A stretch of DNA of 64,000 bases. Source: Gammaproteobacteria bacterium (GTDB taxonomy: Bacteria; Pseudomonadota; Gammaproteobacteria; Steroidobacterales; GCA-2729495). The notes beneath the pieces were generated by a model, which was not told the origin of the DNA, did no database searches, and saw only the letters and a list, made by a program, of their open reading frames with translations. The stretch is from NCBI GenBank assembly GCA_016874095.1, contig VGVH01000005.1, forward strand, positions 1 to 64,000, written 5' to 3'. This document shows positions 1-8,711 of this stretch, piece by piece (position 1 is the first letter of the stretch; every line of letters begins with the position of its first letter). The translations under genes were made by a program, and so were the position numbers.

Positions 1-93
1 GCCGCTCAGGTCGCCGAGCGGGGTGAAACTCGCCGCGCTGGCCGACAGCGAGGCCAGACCCAGTGTGACACCAACCAGAATGCGATTGCGCAT
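1..93 (-). CDS. N-terminus of an exported protein (partial)
   Basis: Only the first 31 codons are in the window; the gene runs off the left edge. Translation from the ATG at 93 gives a basic start (MRNRI), a hydrophobic core and an Ala-Ser-Ala-Ala cleavage region, which is a typical Sec signal peptide. The next residues, SFTPLGDLSG, resemble the first unit of HAF-type repeats (F-x-x-L-G-x-L-x-G-G), but too little is present to be sure. A second in-frame ATG lies at 102. The ATG at 93 is preferred because a GGGG stretch is better spaced from it. The protein is probably exported; its function is unknown. Confidence 0.6.
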   Translation of the reverse strand, partial: MRNRILVGVTLGLASLSASAASFTPLGDLSG

Positions 94-282
94 GAGCACC
101 ATCCCCACCACACAAGCGGCGCTAAACCCGCCGTTGTTGTTACGAATGTGCCAGAGCACCGGGCCTCCGGTGGCCAGCAGAGGTTTCTTGTGGAACCCTG
201 TTCAGACCGAAGCGATTTGCAGCGACGCTAACACTAACGCCCATCTGCGCGCAGGCTGTCTTGACATAATTCGATGACATTC

Positions 283-3200
283 TCAGTGCAGCCGTCGCCG
301 CCGGCGTGCACAAGCACCTGCCGCCAGTAACGAGAGCAGCACGACGTCCAGCGACGACGAGCCGCTGTCTCCCTCGGTTTCCTCGGCCGGAAATACGTCG
401 ATGAGGACGGTGGCTTCGGAGACTTGATTGCGAGCGTCCGTAATCCGGTAACGAAACCCGGCGCCGCCTCGGGCGATGCACCCGGGGGGCACGCAATTGG
501 GTGACTGCCAGACGCCAGCGAAATCGCGCTCCGGTGTGAACGTCACTGTATTGTCCGGATTTTTCACGGCTGCGCCGCGAATAGTTGCCACGATTTCGAG
601 CGTGATAGGTCCGTAGGCAAACCCGCCGTCGTTGGCCAGTACGTCCAGGTTCTCAATCGGCCTGTTGCGCAGGGTCAGGAACGGTACGTCGCTGGTGATG
701 TTGGGCGGGTCGCCATTGGCCGTAAGAATGCTCAGCACCTGGAACGTCACAGTGACCTCGGGGCTTTCGTCCCCATCGGCATCACGGATCTTGTAGCGCA
801 GGCTGTCCGGCCCGACGTAGTTGTCGTCGCTCGTATAGGTAATGGCGAAGTCACCGAGGTTTTCGTCGGCGCTCTGTTGCGTCTCGGCGTCACCGTGGGC
901 CGGCTGCTGGGTGATGACGATCGTCAGTGGCGTGTTGGTGCGGTTTTGACCCGGATCGTTGTTCAGGACCTGCAACGGCGTCTTTATTCGCTCCGTGATG
1001 TACTCGCTGTCGTTCGGCAGCAGGTCGGCGGTGATGCCGGCGGTGTCGCTGAGTGCTTGTGGCGTTGTGTCGCCAACTGTAACCGTCAGTGTCGCCGGCA
1101 GGCTCACGTCGCCATCGGCGTCGATCAGGCGGTAGCGGATGACGGTGGATCCGTTGGAGCCAGGCGTTGATGCAAAACGGATCCGGGCGCGGACGAATCC
1201 GGCGCCGGCTGGTACGACGTCGGCATAGCCCAGCGCGGGATCCGGCGGGTCGACGATCTCGATGCGGATCGGCGCGTCGTTAAGGTTGCGATCGTTGGCC
1301 TGCACGTCATAAAACGCACCGTTCTCGAGATTGCGTGCGCCGGTGCCGTCGATGATCCAGCGACCCGACGTCGTGCTGCCCGGGTCGTCCACGGCCTGAG
1401 GCTCACTGTCCGGTGGCGGCTGGATCGTGAGGCTGACCGTGGCTTCTGCACTGGTCTGGCTGTCGCCGTCGCTGACGGTATAGCTGAAGCTGTCCGATCC
1501 TTCGAACCCCGCGTCGGGTGTGTAGGTGACGGTCGGCAGTCCGGTCGGTCCGTTGTCCCGGATCGTGACCCGACCATGCTCCGGTTGGGTGAGCAGGTCT
1601 ACGGTGACAGGCGTGTTGACCAGACCCGTGTCGTTGCCGAGGATCCCGATGGTCTGTGCCTGACCGGGTCGCACCGTTGCGGTGTCGTCGTTCGCCATCG
1701 GTGTCCCGTCCGTTATGGTGATGGTCGCCGTGCCGGGCGGGCTCAGGTCGCCGTCGGCGTCAACGACGCGGTATTTGAAGGTGTCGGTCCCACTGCTGCC
1801 GACATTGGATGCGTAGACAATGTCCGGCAGGCCGTCGAAGGTCGCTGAACCCGGCACTGCGACCGCGCGGCCCATGGTTGGCGGCTGCGTGATCTCGAAC
1901 GTAAACGGAGCGTCGATCACCCGAATGCCTTCGACAGGAACTCGAAGTACTCTTTCGGCACGGCTATGGCCAGTCTCAGTGAAGTCCAGGCTGGAGCCGA
2001 GTGCTACCGTGGGACCAGTGTCGATCACCTCGATGGTGACCGTCGCAACGTTGCTCGATTCGCCGTCGGAATCGTTGATGAAGTAGCTCAGGCTATCAGG
2101 CCCCAGATATCCGACGCTGGGAGTGTAGGTGATGGTTGGATCGGCGTTGCCGAGACCGGCCACGACCTGGGCCGTGCCGTGCGCTGGTTGGTTCACGACT
2201 ACCAGCGAGGCAGGCCTGTCCCTGACGTTGTCGTTGCTCAGCACCGTCAGCGAACGCGGCAGGTCATTCTCGACCGTCGCGAAGGTGTCGTTCTCCGCGC
2301 CGGGCACGGAGTCGATGACGTTCATCGTGACGACAGCCTCGTTGGTCAGGTAATCCGTGGCGTCGCGCAGACGGTAGCGAAACAGGTCGCTGCCGGTGAA
2401 GCCAGTGTCGCTTATGTAGCGGACGCCCGGCAGCGAATTGCCTAGTTGCGGGATCACGATGACCGCGCCGTGGCTCGGCTCGGCCGTGATGACGATCTCG
2501 ACGGGCGTCTCGAGCAGGGTCAGCAGATCGTTCGCCACCACCCCGACGTCGATCGGCACCTCGTTCTCAGCGTCCAGTTCATCCGCAACGGCGATGTCGC
2601 CGTTGACGTCGATCGTGGCCTGGCAGCGCGACGGCAGTCTGTCGGCATCCTCGACCTGGTAGGTGAGCGCGAAGATGCCGGTCTCGCCGGCCGGCGGCGT
2701 GAACGTGATCGTGTTGTCAGGGTTGACCTGGGCGGTGCCTTCCTCGGGCGAGGCGACGATGCTGACGAAGAAGGGTGCGCGGAAGGCGCCGTCGTTCGCC
2801 AGCACGTCGAGCACTGCCGGAACGTCCTGGTCCGTGCGTTCGATGTCGCTGACGCAACGTGCCAGATGCGTCAGGAACATCCGCACCATTCCGGTGGAAG
2901 TATTGTTATTGGCGTCGGTGATCAGGTAGGTGATTTCGTCGGTACCTTCGGCGTCGTAGTCCGTCGGCACGAAGCTGATGATGTTGTTCTGGACGGTAGC
3001 GGTGCCCAAGGTGGGCGGCGTCACGATGGTTACCGTGCGCGGGGAGATGCCGGGCACGTCATTCGACAGCACCTGAAGCAGGTAGGACAGGTCTTCGGGA
3101 TCGAGGTCGATGATGCCGGCATCGTCGAAAGCCTCCGGACGCTGGTCAGCAGTGCCGGTGAAGGTCATCCGGGTCGCGTTCCAGCTGTCGTTGTTCAGGC

Positions 3201-4173
3201 CGTCCACCGAGGGCGAGCCGTTGAATTCATTGACGAGGTAGGCTTCGGCCGAGGTGATCTCACCGGCAGAGTTCGTGCTGAACCGAAGGATCACGTTGTC
3301 GAAGCGGGCACGGCTAGCGAGATTCCAGTGGCCGTCGGTCGGAACGCAACTGCCGCTGCCGTCGGTGCAGGAGTAGCCCCAGACAGTTGGAAAGGTCGTC
3401 GTCCCGATGATAGGCGCCGCGTCTTCCAGCCTCGCTATGCTGTTGGCTGCTGGCCCGGTCCAGTAGGGCAGGTCGCCCGCGTCCGGGCTCGACTCCGACG
3501 CGACCTCGCTCGGAAAGTCATCGCTGAAGCCACCATTCGCGGTTGTCGACCCCGTGAGACGATCCGGGAAAGTCGAGGTCGTCCCGACGGCGCCGACGAC
3601 GTAGTCGAAGCCACCGGCGGCATTGGCGGTCGCGGAACTCACGTTGCCCGGCTGCGGCTGCCCGGACGGCGGGATGATGCGGTGGATGATGCGTTCGAAG
3701 CTCTCGACAACGCGCGACACCGGGCCCACGCCGACGTTGCGCTCGAACGCACCAAACTCGATGGTCCCGCCGACGATGTCGTCTGTCGTCGTGGCGGGTG
3801 TATTGCGATCGTCGATCGACAGGAAGCCCCTGGTCACCGGCATGCCGGTCTTCCCGCCCGTAGGCAACAGCGGTGCCGGCGCCACGATCGGTTCCGCCGC
3901 GGGCGGCTGGGTGAAGATTGCCGGCGCGGAAAGCGGTGCGTAATAGCCCGCACCGAACACCGGGCCGATCCACTGGCCGCTGCCGAACCCGCTGGGATCG
4001 CTGGCATCGTAGGAGCAGTCGTCCTGGTTGCCGACCGGGATCCAGATCGGGCAGGCATTGCTCGAGCCACTGGTGGACCCGGTGATGTCGAAGTAAGTGA
4101 CGCCGGCCTGGCCGGTCGTCGCGACCGGTCCGGTCAATGCAAGGCTCAACAGCCACTGGGCAGTGCGATTCAT
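283..4173 (-). CDS. Large exported protein, nine Ig/cadherin-like modules with GlyGly-CTERM-like tail
   Basis: 1296 residues. A Sec signal peptide (about residues 1-23, ending GQAG) is followed by a unique region to about residue 340 with several Cys. Nine diverged modules of roughly 90-115 residues follow. Each has an early LxNDxx element, a Pro-x-x-Gly turn, an ITYTP-like strand and a closing D-x-D-G-x-x-S-x-A-x-V-x-V strand. This is the cadherin-like/VCBS Ig-like pattern of bacterial adhesins and secreted surface proteins. The last 29 residues are a Gly/Ser-rich stretch (GDSGSSS), a hydrophobic helix and five Arg, the architecture of a GlyGly-CTERM sorting tail. The ATG at 4173 has a GGAG about 8 nt upstream. 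Inference: exported by Sec, perhaps passed on by T2SS, and tail-processed by the rhombosortase at 27140-27748. The GG pair is degenerate, so processing is uncertain. Confidence 0.8.
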   Translation of the reverse strand: MNRTAQWLLSLALTGPVATTGQAGVTYFDITGSTSGSSNACPIWIPVGNQDDCSYDASDPSGFGSGQWIGPVFGAGYYAPLSAPAIFTQPPAAEPIVAPAPLLPTGGKTGMPVTRGFLSIDDRNTPATTTDDIVGGTIEFGAFERNVGVGPVSRVVESFERIIHRIIPPSGQPQPGNVSSATANAAGGFDYVVGAVGTTSTFPDRLTGSTTANGGFSDDFPSEVASESSPDAGDLPYWTGPAANSIARLEDAAPIIGTTTFPTVWGYSCTDGSGSCVPTDGHWNLASRARFDNVILRFSTNSAGEITSAEAYLVNEFNGSPSVDGLNNDSWNATRMTFTGTADQRPEAFDDAGIIDLDPEDLSYLLQVLSNDVPGISPRTVTIVTPPTLGTATVQNNIISFVPTDYDAEGTDEITYLITDANNNTSTGMVRMFLTHLARCVSDIERTDQDVPAVLDVLANDGAFRAPFFVSIVASPEEGTAQVNPDNTITFTPPAGETGIFALTYQVEDADRLPSRCQATIDVNGDIAVADELDAENEVPIDVGVVANDLLTLLETPVEIVITAEPSHGAVIVIPQLGNSLPGVRYISDTGFTGSDLFRYRLRDATDYLTNEAVVTMNVIDSVPGAENDTFATVENDLPRSLTVLSNDNVRDRPASLVVVNQPAHGTAQVVAGLGNADPTITYTPSVGYLGPDSLSYFINDSDGESSNVATVTIEVIDTGPTVALGSSLDFTETGHSRAERVLRVPVEGIRVIDAPFTFEITQPPTMGRAVAVPGSATFDGLPDIVYASNVGSSGTDTFKYRVVDADGDLSPPGTATITITDGTPMANDDTATVRPGQAQTIGILGNDTGLVNTPVTVDLLTQPEHGRVTIRDNGPTGLPTVTYTPDAGFEGSDSFSYTVSDGDSQTSAEATVSLTIQPPPDSEPQAVDDPGSTTSGRWIIDGTGARNLENGAFYDVQANDRNLNDAPIRIEIVDPPDPALGYADVVPAGAGFVRARIRFASTPGSNGSTVIRYRLIDADGDVSLPATLTVTVGDTTPQALSDTAGITADLLPNDSEYITERIKTPLQVLNNDPGQNRTNTPLTIVITQQPAHGDAETQQSADENLGDFAITYTSDDNYVGPDSLRYKIRDADGDESPEVTVTFQVLSILTANGDPPNITSDVPFLTLRNRPIENLDVLANDGGFAYGPITLEIVATIRGAAVKNPDNTVTFTPERDFAGVWQSPNCVPPGCIARGGAGFRYRITDARNQVSEATVLIDVFPAEETEGDSGSSSLDVVLLSLLAAGACARRRRRLH

Positions 4174-4273
4174 TCAGTGTACTCCAGCGCGATCGCCAGG
4201 CGATGCGTGCTGATGGTGGATTGGCAGAGGGCGCTGTTCGTGTGGATTGGTTCTGCGCGTCAGGCTAGCGAGC

Positions 4274-4279
4274 ATAATA
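4274..4279 (-). promoter_or_regulatory. Possible -10 box for the Ig-module gene
   Basis: On the minus strand the 220-nt gap upstream of the large exported protein contains TATTAT (five of six matches to the sigma-70 -10). It sits about 100 nt before the ATG, and no convincing -35 is seen. Apart from this, nothing recognisable was found in the 4174-4394 gap. Confidence 0.25.
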
Positions 4280-4394
4280 ACCACGACCGGCCTGGCTCGT
4301 GCCGTGCCGCTTGTCATATGCCCGAGCCGTGTCGCCAATCCGCGGGGCGGGTCACGTTGCGGGGTGGCAGGGTTCCCGTTCGTTCCGCGGCAGA

Positions 4395-4856
4395 TCAGGG
4401 CTGTTGCGCACCGGCAGGGTGATGCCGTTCGCGCCATTGTGCCCACGGCTGTTCACGTTCCCGCAGGCGGTCGCGCAGGGCGCTGCGCTGCGCCGGCGTC
4501 AGGATGGCGTGCGCACGCGCGCGAAACACCCCGAGTGCTCGCGCGACGTCAGCCGCGAGTTCGCCACTCGCCACACTCAGTTGCTCCGCGACTTCCGCGT
4601 AACGCGGATCGTCCGGGTCAGTTGCGAGCGCCTGGTGGCGCAAGGCATCTGCGCGCTGGCGAAAGTCCGTGGTCTCTGCCCGGAACCGCTCTGCCAGCGA
4701 CTGCAGTTCGCTGCGTTGGCCGGCACTCAGTCCGAGCCGCTCCATTTCGGCCTGCAGCCGATGCGCAGGGCGCTCGCCGTCGCCGTGCGGCGGCGCTGAC
4801 GCCGCGACCGTCCCGGAGAGGAGCAGGGCGATGAAAAAGGTGCGCATCGCAGTCAC
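4395..4856 (-). CDS. CpxP/Spy-like periplasmic protein
   Basis: 153 residues from a GTG at 4856 whose GTGA overlaps the stop of the upstream FHA gene; an ATG at 4847 (150 residues) is also possible. A short signal peptide ends near ASA. The mature part is almost wholly helical, charged and Arg/Glu/Gln-rich, with two copies of an L-[ST]-x-x-Q element (LSAGQ and LTPAQ). This is the LTxxQ signature of the Spy/CpxP family of periplasmic chaperones and metal-stress sensors. It is translationally coupled to the FHA gene, so the two may act together, one periplasmic and one cytoplasmic. Family membership is likely; the specific role is not known. Confidence 0.65.
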   Translation of the reverse strand: MTAMRTFFIALLLSGTVAASAPPHGDGERPAHRLQAEMERLGLSAGQRSELQSLAERFRAETTDFRQRADALRHQALATDPDDPRYAEVAEQLSVASGELAADVARALGVFRARAHAILTPAQRSALRDRLREREQPWAQWRERHHPAGAQQP

Positions 4857-5887
4857 GCGGCCGTCGACTCCTGGCGCTTGCGCGGCGCCGGCTCCCGCGG
4901 CGCGGAATCCAGGATTGCCTGCAGCGATCGCATCACGACGGTTTCCCCGAACGGATCGTGCCCCGCGGCAGGCGCATCGTCGCGTGTCGGCGAGCTGGTC
5001 GCCGCGGCCGGGCGGCTGTAGTGCAGGCGGACATTGCCGATGCTGATGACGTCGCCGTCTTCCAGTCTGTGCTGGCGGATCAACCGCGAATTGACCGTTG
5101 TTCCGTTCGTGCTCTTCAGGTCGATCAGCCAGTCGCCATCGGCGCTGCGGACGAGCAGGGCGTGCTGGCGGCTGATGAAGCGGCCCGCAATGCAGATGTC
5201 GCTGTGGGGTCCGCGACCGATCAGGAGCCGCTCGCGATCGAACGGGATTTCCCGTACCGGATCGTTGTTGATCGAAATAGTGAGGGTCGGAAAGCGAATC
5301 GGTCCCGGCACAGCCGGCTGTCGGGCCTCCTCTGGCGGGGTCGGTACCGTCGCATTGAAGTCGTAGCGCTGCCCGGTCAGTTCACGAACGGAGAACATGC
5401 CCTGGGAATCAAGGACGCGACTCAGGCCGCTATCGCCCGCCAACACGATCAGGGGCCGCGGCTTCTGCTGGCGTAGACAGCGAGCGAGTTCGCGAATGGC
5501 CTCGAACACACGCGGGCCGAATGACTGGGCGTCCTCAAGAACGATGACGGTGCCCGTTTCCTGGCCGGCACTCTCACGCAGCACCACGGTCAGGAGGCGC
5601 AGCAAGTCGTCTGCCGTCGACTCGAAGGGATCGAAACCCAGCAGGACGAGCACCGTTTCAAGGAATACATGGCTGCTGTCGGTGGGCGCCGGCACCCGTG
5701 CGATCCGCGTCGAGTGCGGAAGTTCGCTGCGAAAGCTGGCAAGCGCCTGCTGCCACAGAGCCCGGTCCGCAGCGGTCAGTACCGCGAAACTACGGCCATC
5801 GCCGTGACACTGGTTGAGGTAGCGCACCGCCTCTAGAATCGCGCGGGCGTTGGGTGCGGGGGGTGCTGCCGAGGATGCGTCGCTCAT
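4853..5887 (-). CDS. FHA-domain protein with degenerate ExeA-like ATPase domain
   Basis: 344 residues, no signal peptide. Residues 20-170 read like the ATPase half of ExeA/GspA-type AAA proteins: a Walker-B-like strand VIVLEDAQ (114-121) and a sensor-like LIVLAGDSGL. The P-loop position (about 35-46) reads AVLTAADRALWQ, with no G-x-x-x-x-G-K-[ST], so ATP binding is doubtful. Residues 215-290 form a clear FHA domain with GR (224-225), SRQH (239-242) and NG (261-262), the phosphothreonine-binding residues. The C-terminal 50 residues are disordered and basic. It is coupled to a CpxP/Spy-like gene downstream. Inference: a phosphopeptide-dependent scaffold or regulator rather than an active ATPase. 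No Ser/Thr kinase is seen nearby. Confidence 0.75.
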   Translation of the reverse strand: MSDASSAAPPAPNARAILEAVRYLNQCHGDGRSFAVLTAADRALWQQALASFRSELPHSTRIARVPAPTDSSHVFLETVLVLLGFDPFESTADDLLRLLTVVLRESAGQETGTVIVLEDAQSFGPRVFEAIRELARCLRQQKPRPLIVLAGDSGLSRVLDSQGMFSVRELTGQRYDFNATVPTPPEEARQPAVPGPIRFPTLTISINNDPVREIPFDRERLLIGRGPHSDICIAGRFISRQHALLVRSADGDWLIDLKSTNGTTVNSRLIRQHRLEDGDVISIGNVRLHYSRPAAATSSPTRDDAPAAGHDPFGETVVMRSLQAILDSAPREPAPRKRQESTAA

Positions 5888-5959
5888 CAGCCCGCAGTCT
5901 AGGAGCGCCCCTTCTTTATGTAAATGCAGGCGTCGGCGTGGTCCCGGTTTGATCAGGCG

Positions 5960-5990
5960 TTGCTTACCAGGACCTCGACTGTGCTATGAA
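5960..5990 (+). promoter_or_regulatory. Candidate promoter of the ccm operon
   Basis: TTGCTT at 5960-5965 and TATGAA at 5985-5990, preceded by TG one base upstream (extended -10), with a 19-nt spacer. It lies about 43 nt before the ccmA start codon in the divergent gap between the FHA gene and ccmA. The spacer is longer than ideal, so the call is tentative. Confidence 0.35.
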
Positions 5991-6032
5991 AGCGCCCTAA
6001 ATTAATGATTTTAAAGGTTTAGAGGAAGGTAC

Positions 6033-6647
6033 TTGCTCGAGGTGCGACAACTGGCAGCAAGTCGCGGAGACCGTCGATTGTTCCGCGGCATGGACTGGCG
6101 ACTGCAGGCCGGCCAGCAGCTCGTGGTGCGCGGCGCCAACGGCGTTGGCAAGACGACGCTGCTGCGCGTCCTTGCCGGTCTGACCCGGGCGGACACCGGA
6201 GAGATCCTCCTGGACGGCAGCAGCTGTCCGGACGGGTTGCGGGGCAATTGCTGTTACGCCGGGCATGCGCCAGCCGTGCATGGCGATCTCACCGTCGTGG
6301 AGAACCTGCGTTTCTGGGGCAGCTTGAGCCGGGGCGGCATGCAATGGCGCGAGGCACTGGCGGCCGTCGGCCTCGAACGCCAGGCCCAGCTCGACGTGCG
6401 CCGGCTGTCGGCGGGGCAGCGGCGGCGGGCCGGTTTCGCTCGCGTATTGATGTCAGCCGCCCGTGTGTGGCTTCTCGATGAGCCCTGCACGCATCTCGAC
6501 CAGCGTGGCCGCGAGATCGTCACCACGGCGCTCGACGCACACTGCCGTGCGGGCGGCATCGTCGTGGTGGCCTCGCATGATCCATTGCCGGCGGGTGACA
6601 GGCAGGCCAGCGAACTGCTCATCGGCGCGGGAATGAAGGATGGCTGA
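6033..6647 (+). CDS. ccmA: Cytochrome c biogenesis ABC transporter ATPase CcmA
   Basis: 204 residues, the normal length for CcmA. It is the ATPase of the CcmABCD complex, which releases holo-CcmE carrying heme in System I cytochrome c maturation at the inner membrane. Walker A GANGVGKTT lies at residues 34-42, the ABC signature LSAGQ near 130, and Walker B VWLLDEP follows. Translation most likely starts at a TTG at 6033, a few bases after AGAGGAAGG; no in-frame ATG would retain the conserved N-terminal strand. It is the first gene of a nine-gene operon and overlaps ccmB by 8 nt. Confidence 0.95.
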   Translation: MLEVRQLAASRGDRRLFRGMDWRLQAGQQLVVRGANGVGKTTLLRVLAGLTRADTGEILLDGSSCPDGLRGNCCYAGHAPAVHGDLTVVENLRFWGSLSRGGMQWREALAAVGLERQAQLDVRRLSAGQRRRAGFARVLMSAARVWLLDEPCTHLDQRGREIVTTALDAHCRAGGIVVVASHDPLPAGDRQASELLIGAGMKDG

Positions 6648-7308
6648 GCTCTATTTCGCCATCCTGCGGCGCGACCTGCTGGCTGCCTGGCGGCGCCCGG
6701 GCGACACGGCGATGCCGCTGCTCTTCTTCGTGCTCGTGGCGACTCTCTTTCCGCTGGCGATGTCGCCGACGCGCGAAGCGCTCGCGGGGATCGGTGCGCC
6801 AGCGTTGTGGGTGGCGGTGCTGCTCGGAACGCTACTGTCGCTGTCCGCGCTCTACCGCGCCGATCTCGAGGATGGCACGCTCGAGCAGCTGCTGCTTCGC
6901 GATGAACCCCTGGTGATCGTCGTGCTTGCCAAGTCCACGGCCCACTGGCTCGTGGCTGGCGCGCCGCTCGCGCTGCTGGCCCCCCTGTGGAGCGCCGCGT
7001 ATTACCTGCCGCCAGGCGCATCCCTTACACTGCTCCTGACGTTGCTGCTCGGTACGCCGACGCTCTGCCTGATCGGCGCGGTCGGCGCTTCCCTGACCGC
7101 GGGATTGCGCCAGGCCCCCGGGCTGCTGGGTTTGCTCGTTCTGCCTCTGATGTTGCCGGTGCTCATGTTCGGCGCGCGCGCTGTGGATGCAGCGGCCGCC
7201 GGCCATGAAACCACGGGTCTGGTCTATGTGCTGGCGGCGCTGTTTTTCCTCAGCCTGAGCCTGGCACCGCTGGCCGCGGCAGCCGCCTTGCGGATTTCCC
7301 TGGACTGA
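6640..7308 (+). CDS. ccmB: Heme exporter membrane subunit CcmB
   Basis: 222 residues with about six hydrophobic segments. The N-terminus, with a cytoplasmic LRRDLLAAWRRPGD-like segment, is typical of CcmB. It is the permease partner of CcmA in the CcmABCD complex. Its ATG lies inside the last codons of ccmA (8-nt overlap), which indicates translational coupling, and ccmC follows closely. Confidence 0.93.
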   Translation: MAELYFAILRRDLLAAWRRPGDTAMPLLFFVLVATLFPLAMSPTREALAGIGAPALWVAVLLGTLLSLSALYRADLEDGTLEQLLLRDEPLVIVVLAKSTAHWLVAGAPLALLAPLWSAAYYLPPGASLTLLLTLLLGTPTLCLIGAVGASLTAGLRQAPGLLGLLVLPLMLPVLMFGARAVDAAAAGHETTGLVYVLAALFFLSLSLAPLAAAAALRISLD

Positions 7309-7325
7309 GGGCGTTGGGAATCGAT

Positions 7326-8087
7326 ATGGTGTTCGGTTGGCCGTTGTGGATGCATCGACTGGCGTCTCCGCCGCATTTCTATGCGCTGGCGGGGCAGCTC
7401 CATCGATGGTTCTACTGGCCAGCGCTGCTGTGCATGGCCGTCAGCCTTTATGGCGGACTGGTGGTGGCACCTGCCGACTATCAGCAGGGCGATGCCTACC
7501 GGATCATCTATGTGCACGTCCCGAGCGCCTACCTCTCCATGCTGACCTACATGGTGATGGCGCTGGCAGGTGGCATCGGCCTGGTCTGGCGGCTCAAGCT
7601 GGCCCACGCCGTGGCTATAGCTGCCGCGCCGGTCGGTGCCTCGTTCACCTTTCTTGCGCTGGTTACCGGCGCGTTATGGGGCCAGCCGATGTGGGGTACC
7701 TGGTGGGTCTGGGATGCGCGGCTGACCTCGGAACTGGTGCTGCTGTTCCTGTATTTCGGCTTCATGCTTCTGCACGGGTCATTCGACGATGTTGGGCGTG
7801 CCGATCGCGCCGCCGCCGTGCTCGGGCTGGTGGGTATCGTCAATATCCCGATCATCCATTACTCCGTCGTCTGGTGGGCGACGCTGCACCAGGGGCCGAC
7901 CATTTCCAAGTTCGACAATCCGTCGATCACAATGGACATGCTCTGGCCGTTGCTCGGCATGATTCTCGGATTCACGCTGTACTTCATGGCGATCGTGACC
8001 CGGCGGGTGCAGGCTGAGGTGTTGTTGCGCGAGCGGCAGTCCCGCTGGGCCGAGGACCTTGCAGCGACGGGAGTGCGGAGCCGGTGA
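7326..8087 (+). CDS. ccmC: Heme-handling membrane protein CcmC
   Basis: 253 residues, six membrane segments. It presents heme to CcmE on the periplasmic face. The tryptophan-rich heme motif is visible in the loop WGQPMWGTWWVWDARLTS, and the flanking conserved histidines are present (VHVPSAYLS and a later HYSVVWW). The ATG at 7326 is preferred over an in-frame TTG at 7314 because GGGA is well placed upstream. The last codons overlap the GTG start of ccmD. Confidence 0.95.
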   Translation: MVFGWPLWMHRLASPPHFYALAGQLHRWFYWPALLCMAVSLYGGLVVAPADYQQGDAYRIIYVHVPSAYLSMLTYMVMALAGGIGLVWRLKLAHAVAIAAAPVGASFTFLALVTGALWGQPMWGTWWVWDARLTSELVLLFLYFGFMLLHGSFDDVGRADRAAAVLGLVGIVNIPIIHYSVVWWATLHQGPTISKFDNPSITMDMLWPLLGMILGFTLYFMAIVTRRVQAEVLLRERQSRWAEDLAATGVRSR

Positions 8088-8248
8088 GCGAGTTTTTTGA
8101 AATGGGCGGGTACGCGCGATTCGTCTGGCCGGCTTTCGGACTGACGGCGGTGGTGCTCATCGGCAACGCGCTGGCAGCAGTGCGCGGCCACCGGCGGGCA
8201 CTCGACGCAGTCCGCGACCAGATCGCGGCCGGCGAGCGGGAGGAGTGA
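8084..8248 (+). CDS. ccmD: Small heme exporter subunit CcmD
   Basis: 54 residues starting at a GTG that overlaps the ccmC stop (GTGA). The product begins SEFFEMGGYARFVWPAFG, which is very typical of CcmD. A single membrane helix and a basic, helical C-terminus follow (RGHRRALDAVRDQ). CcmD stabilises CcmC-CcmE and is needed for release of holo-CcmE. The gene is easy to miss because of its size, but its position between ccmC and ccmE and its sequence make the call secure. Confidence 0.9.
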   Translation: MSEFFEMGGYARFVWPAFGLTAVVLIGNALAAVRGHRRALDAVRDQIAAGEREE

Positions 8249-8252
8249 ATTC

Positions 8253-8711
8253 GTGACACCGAGACGACAGCGGCTGATGGTCGCGATCGGAGTGCTGGCC
8301 GGTGTGGGCATAGCTGCGACGCTTGCACTGCGCGCCTTCGAAGACAACCTGCTGTATTTCTACACACCCAGCCAGATCGCGGCGGGCGAAGCGCCGCCCG
8401 AACGCCGGATCCGGCTCGGTGGCCTGGTTCGCAAGGGCAGCATCAACCGACTACCGGGCGAGATCGAAATGCGATTCATCGTGGCCGACGCGAGCGAATC
8501 GATGACGGTCGCCTATTCGGGTGTCGTGCCCGACCTGTTCCGCGAAGGGCAGGGCGTCATCGCCTTCGGCGTTATCGGGCCGGACGGCGTTTTCCGTGCC
8601 GATGAACTGCTCGCCAAGCACGACGAGAACTACATGCCGCCCGAGGTGGCCGAGGCACTGCGCGAGCAGGGTCACCCGGATGCACCGCCTGCCGTGACCG
8701 GAGGGGCATGA
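8253..8711 (+). CDS. ccmE: Heme chaperone CcmE
   Basis: 152 residues with an N-terminal membrane anchor (about 8-27) and a periplasmic OB-fold domain. The covalent heme-binding histidine is in LAKHDENYMPPE near residue 130, with the downstream Tyr as a heme ligand. It starts at a GTG 4 nt after ccmD and overlaps ccmF by ATGA. It carries heme from CcmC to the CcmF/CcmH ligase. Confidence 0.95.
   Translation: MTPRRQRLMVAIGVLAGVGIAATLALRAFEDNLLYFYTPSQIAAGEAPPERRIRLGGLVRKGSINRLPGEIEMRFIVADASESMTVAYSGVVPDLFREGQGVIAFGVIGPDGVFRADELLAKHDENYMPPEVAEALREQGHPDAPPAVTGGA

Noticed and set aside
157-172. CACCGG-GCCT-CCGGTG hairpin as terminator of the Ig-module gene
   Set aside because: Stem is good, but it is over 100 nt past the stop and is not followed by a U-tract on the minus strand.
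20-280. Plus-strand open frame at the left edge
   Set aside because: It is antisense to the signal peptide start at 93 and continues through noncoding sequence without coding character.
2446-4422. 658-codon plus-strand frame opposite the Ig-module gene
   Set aside because: Antisense frame of low complexity (Arg, Asp, Val, Gly); the minus-strand gene has a signal peptide, repeats and a tail.
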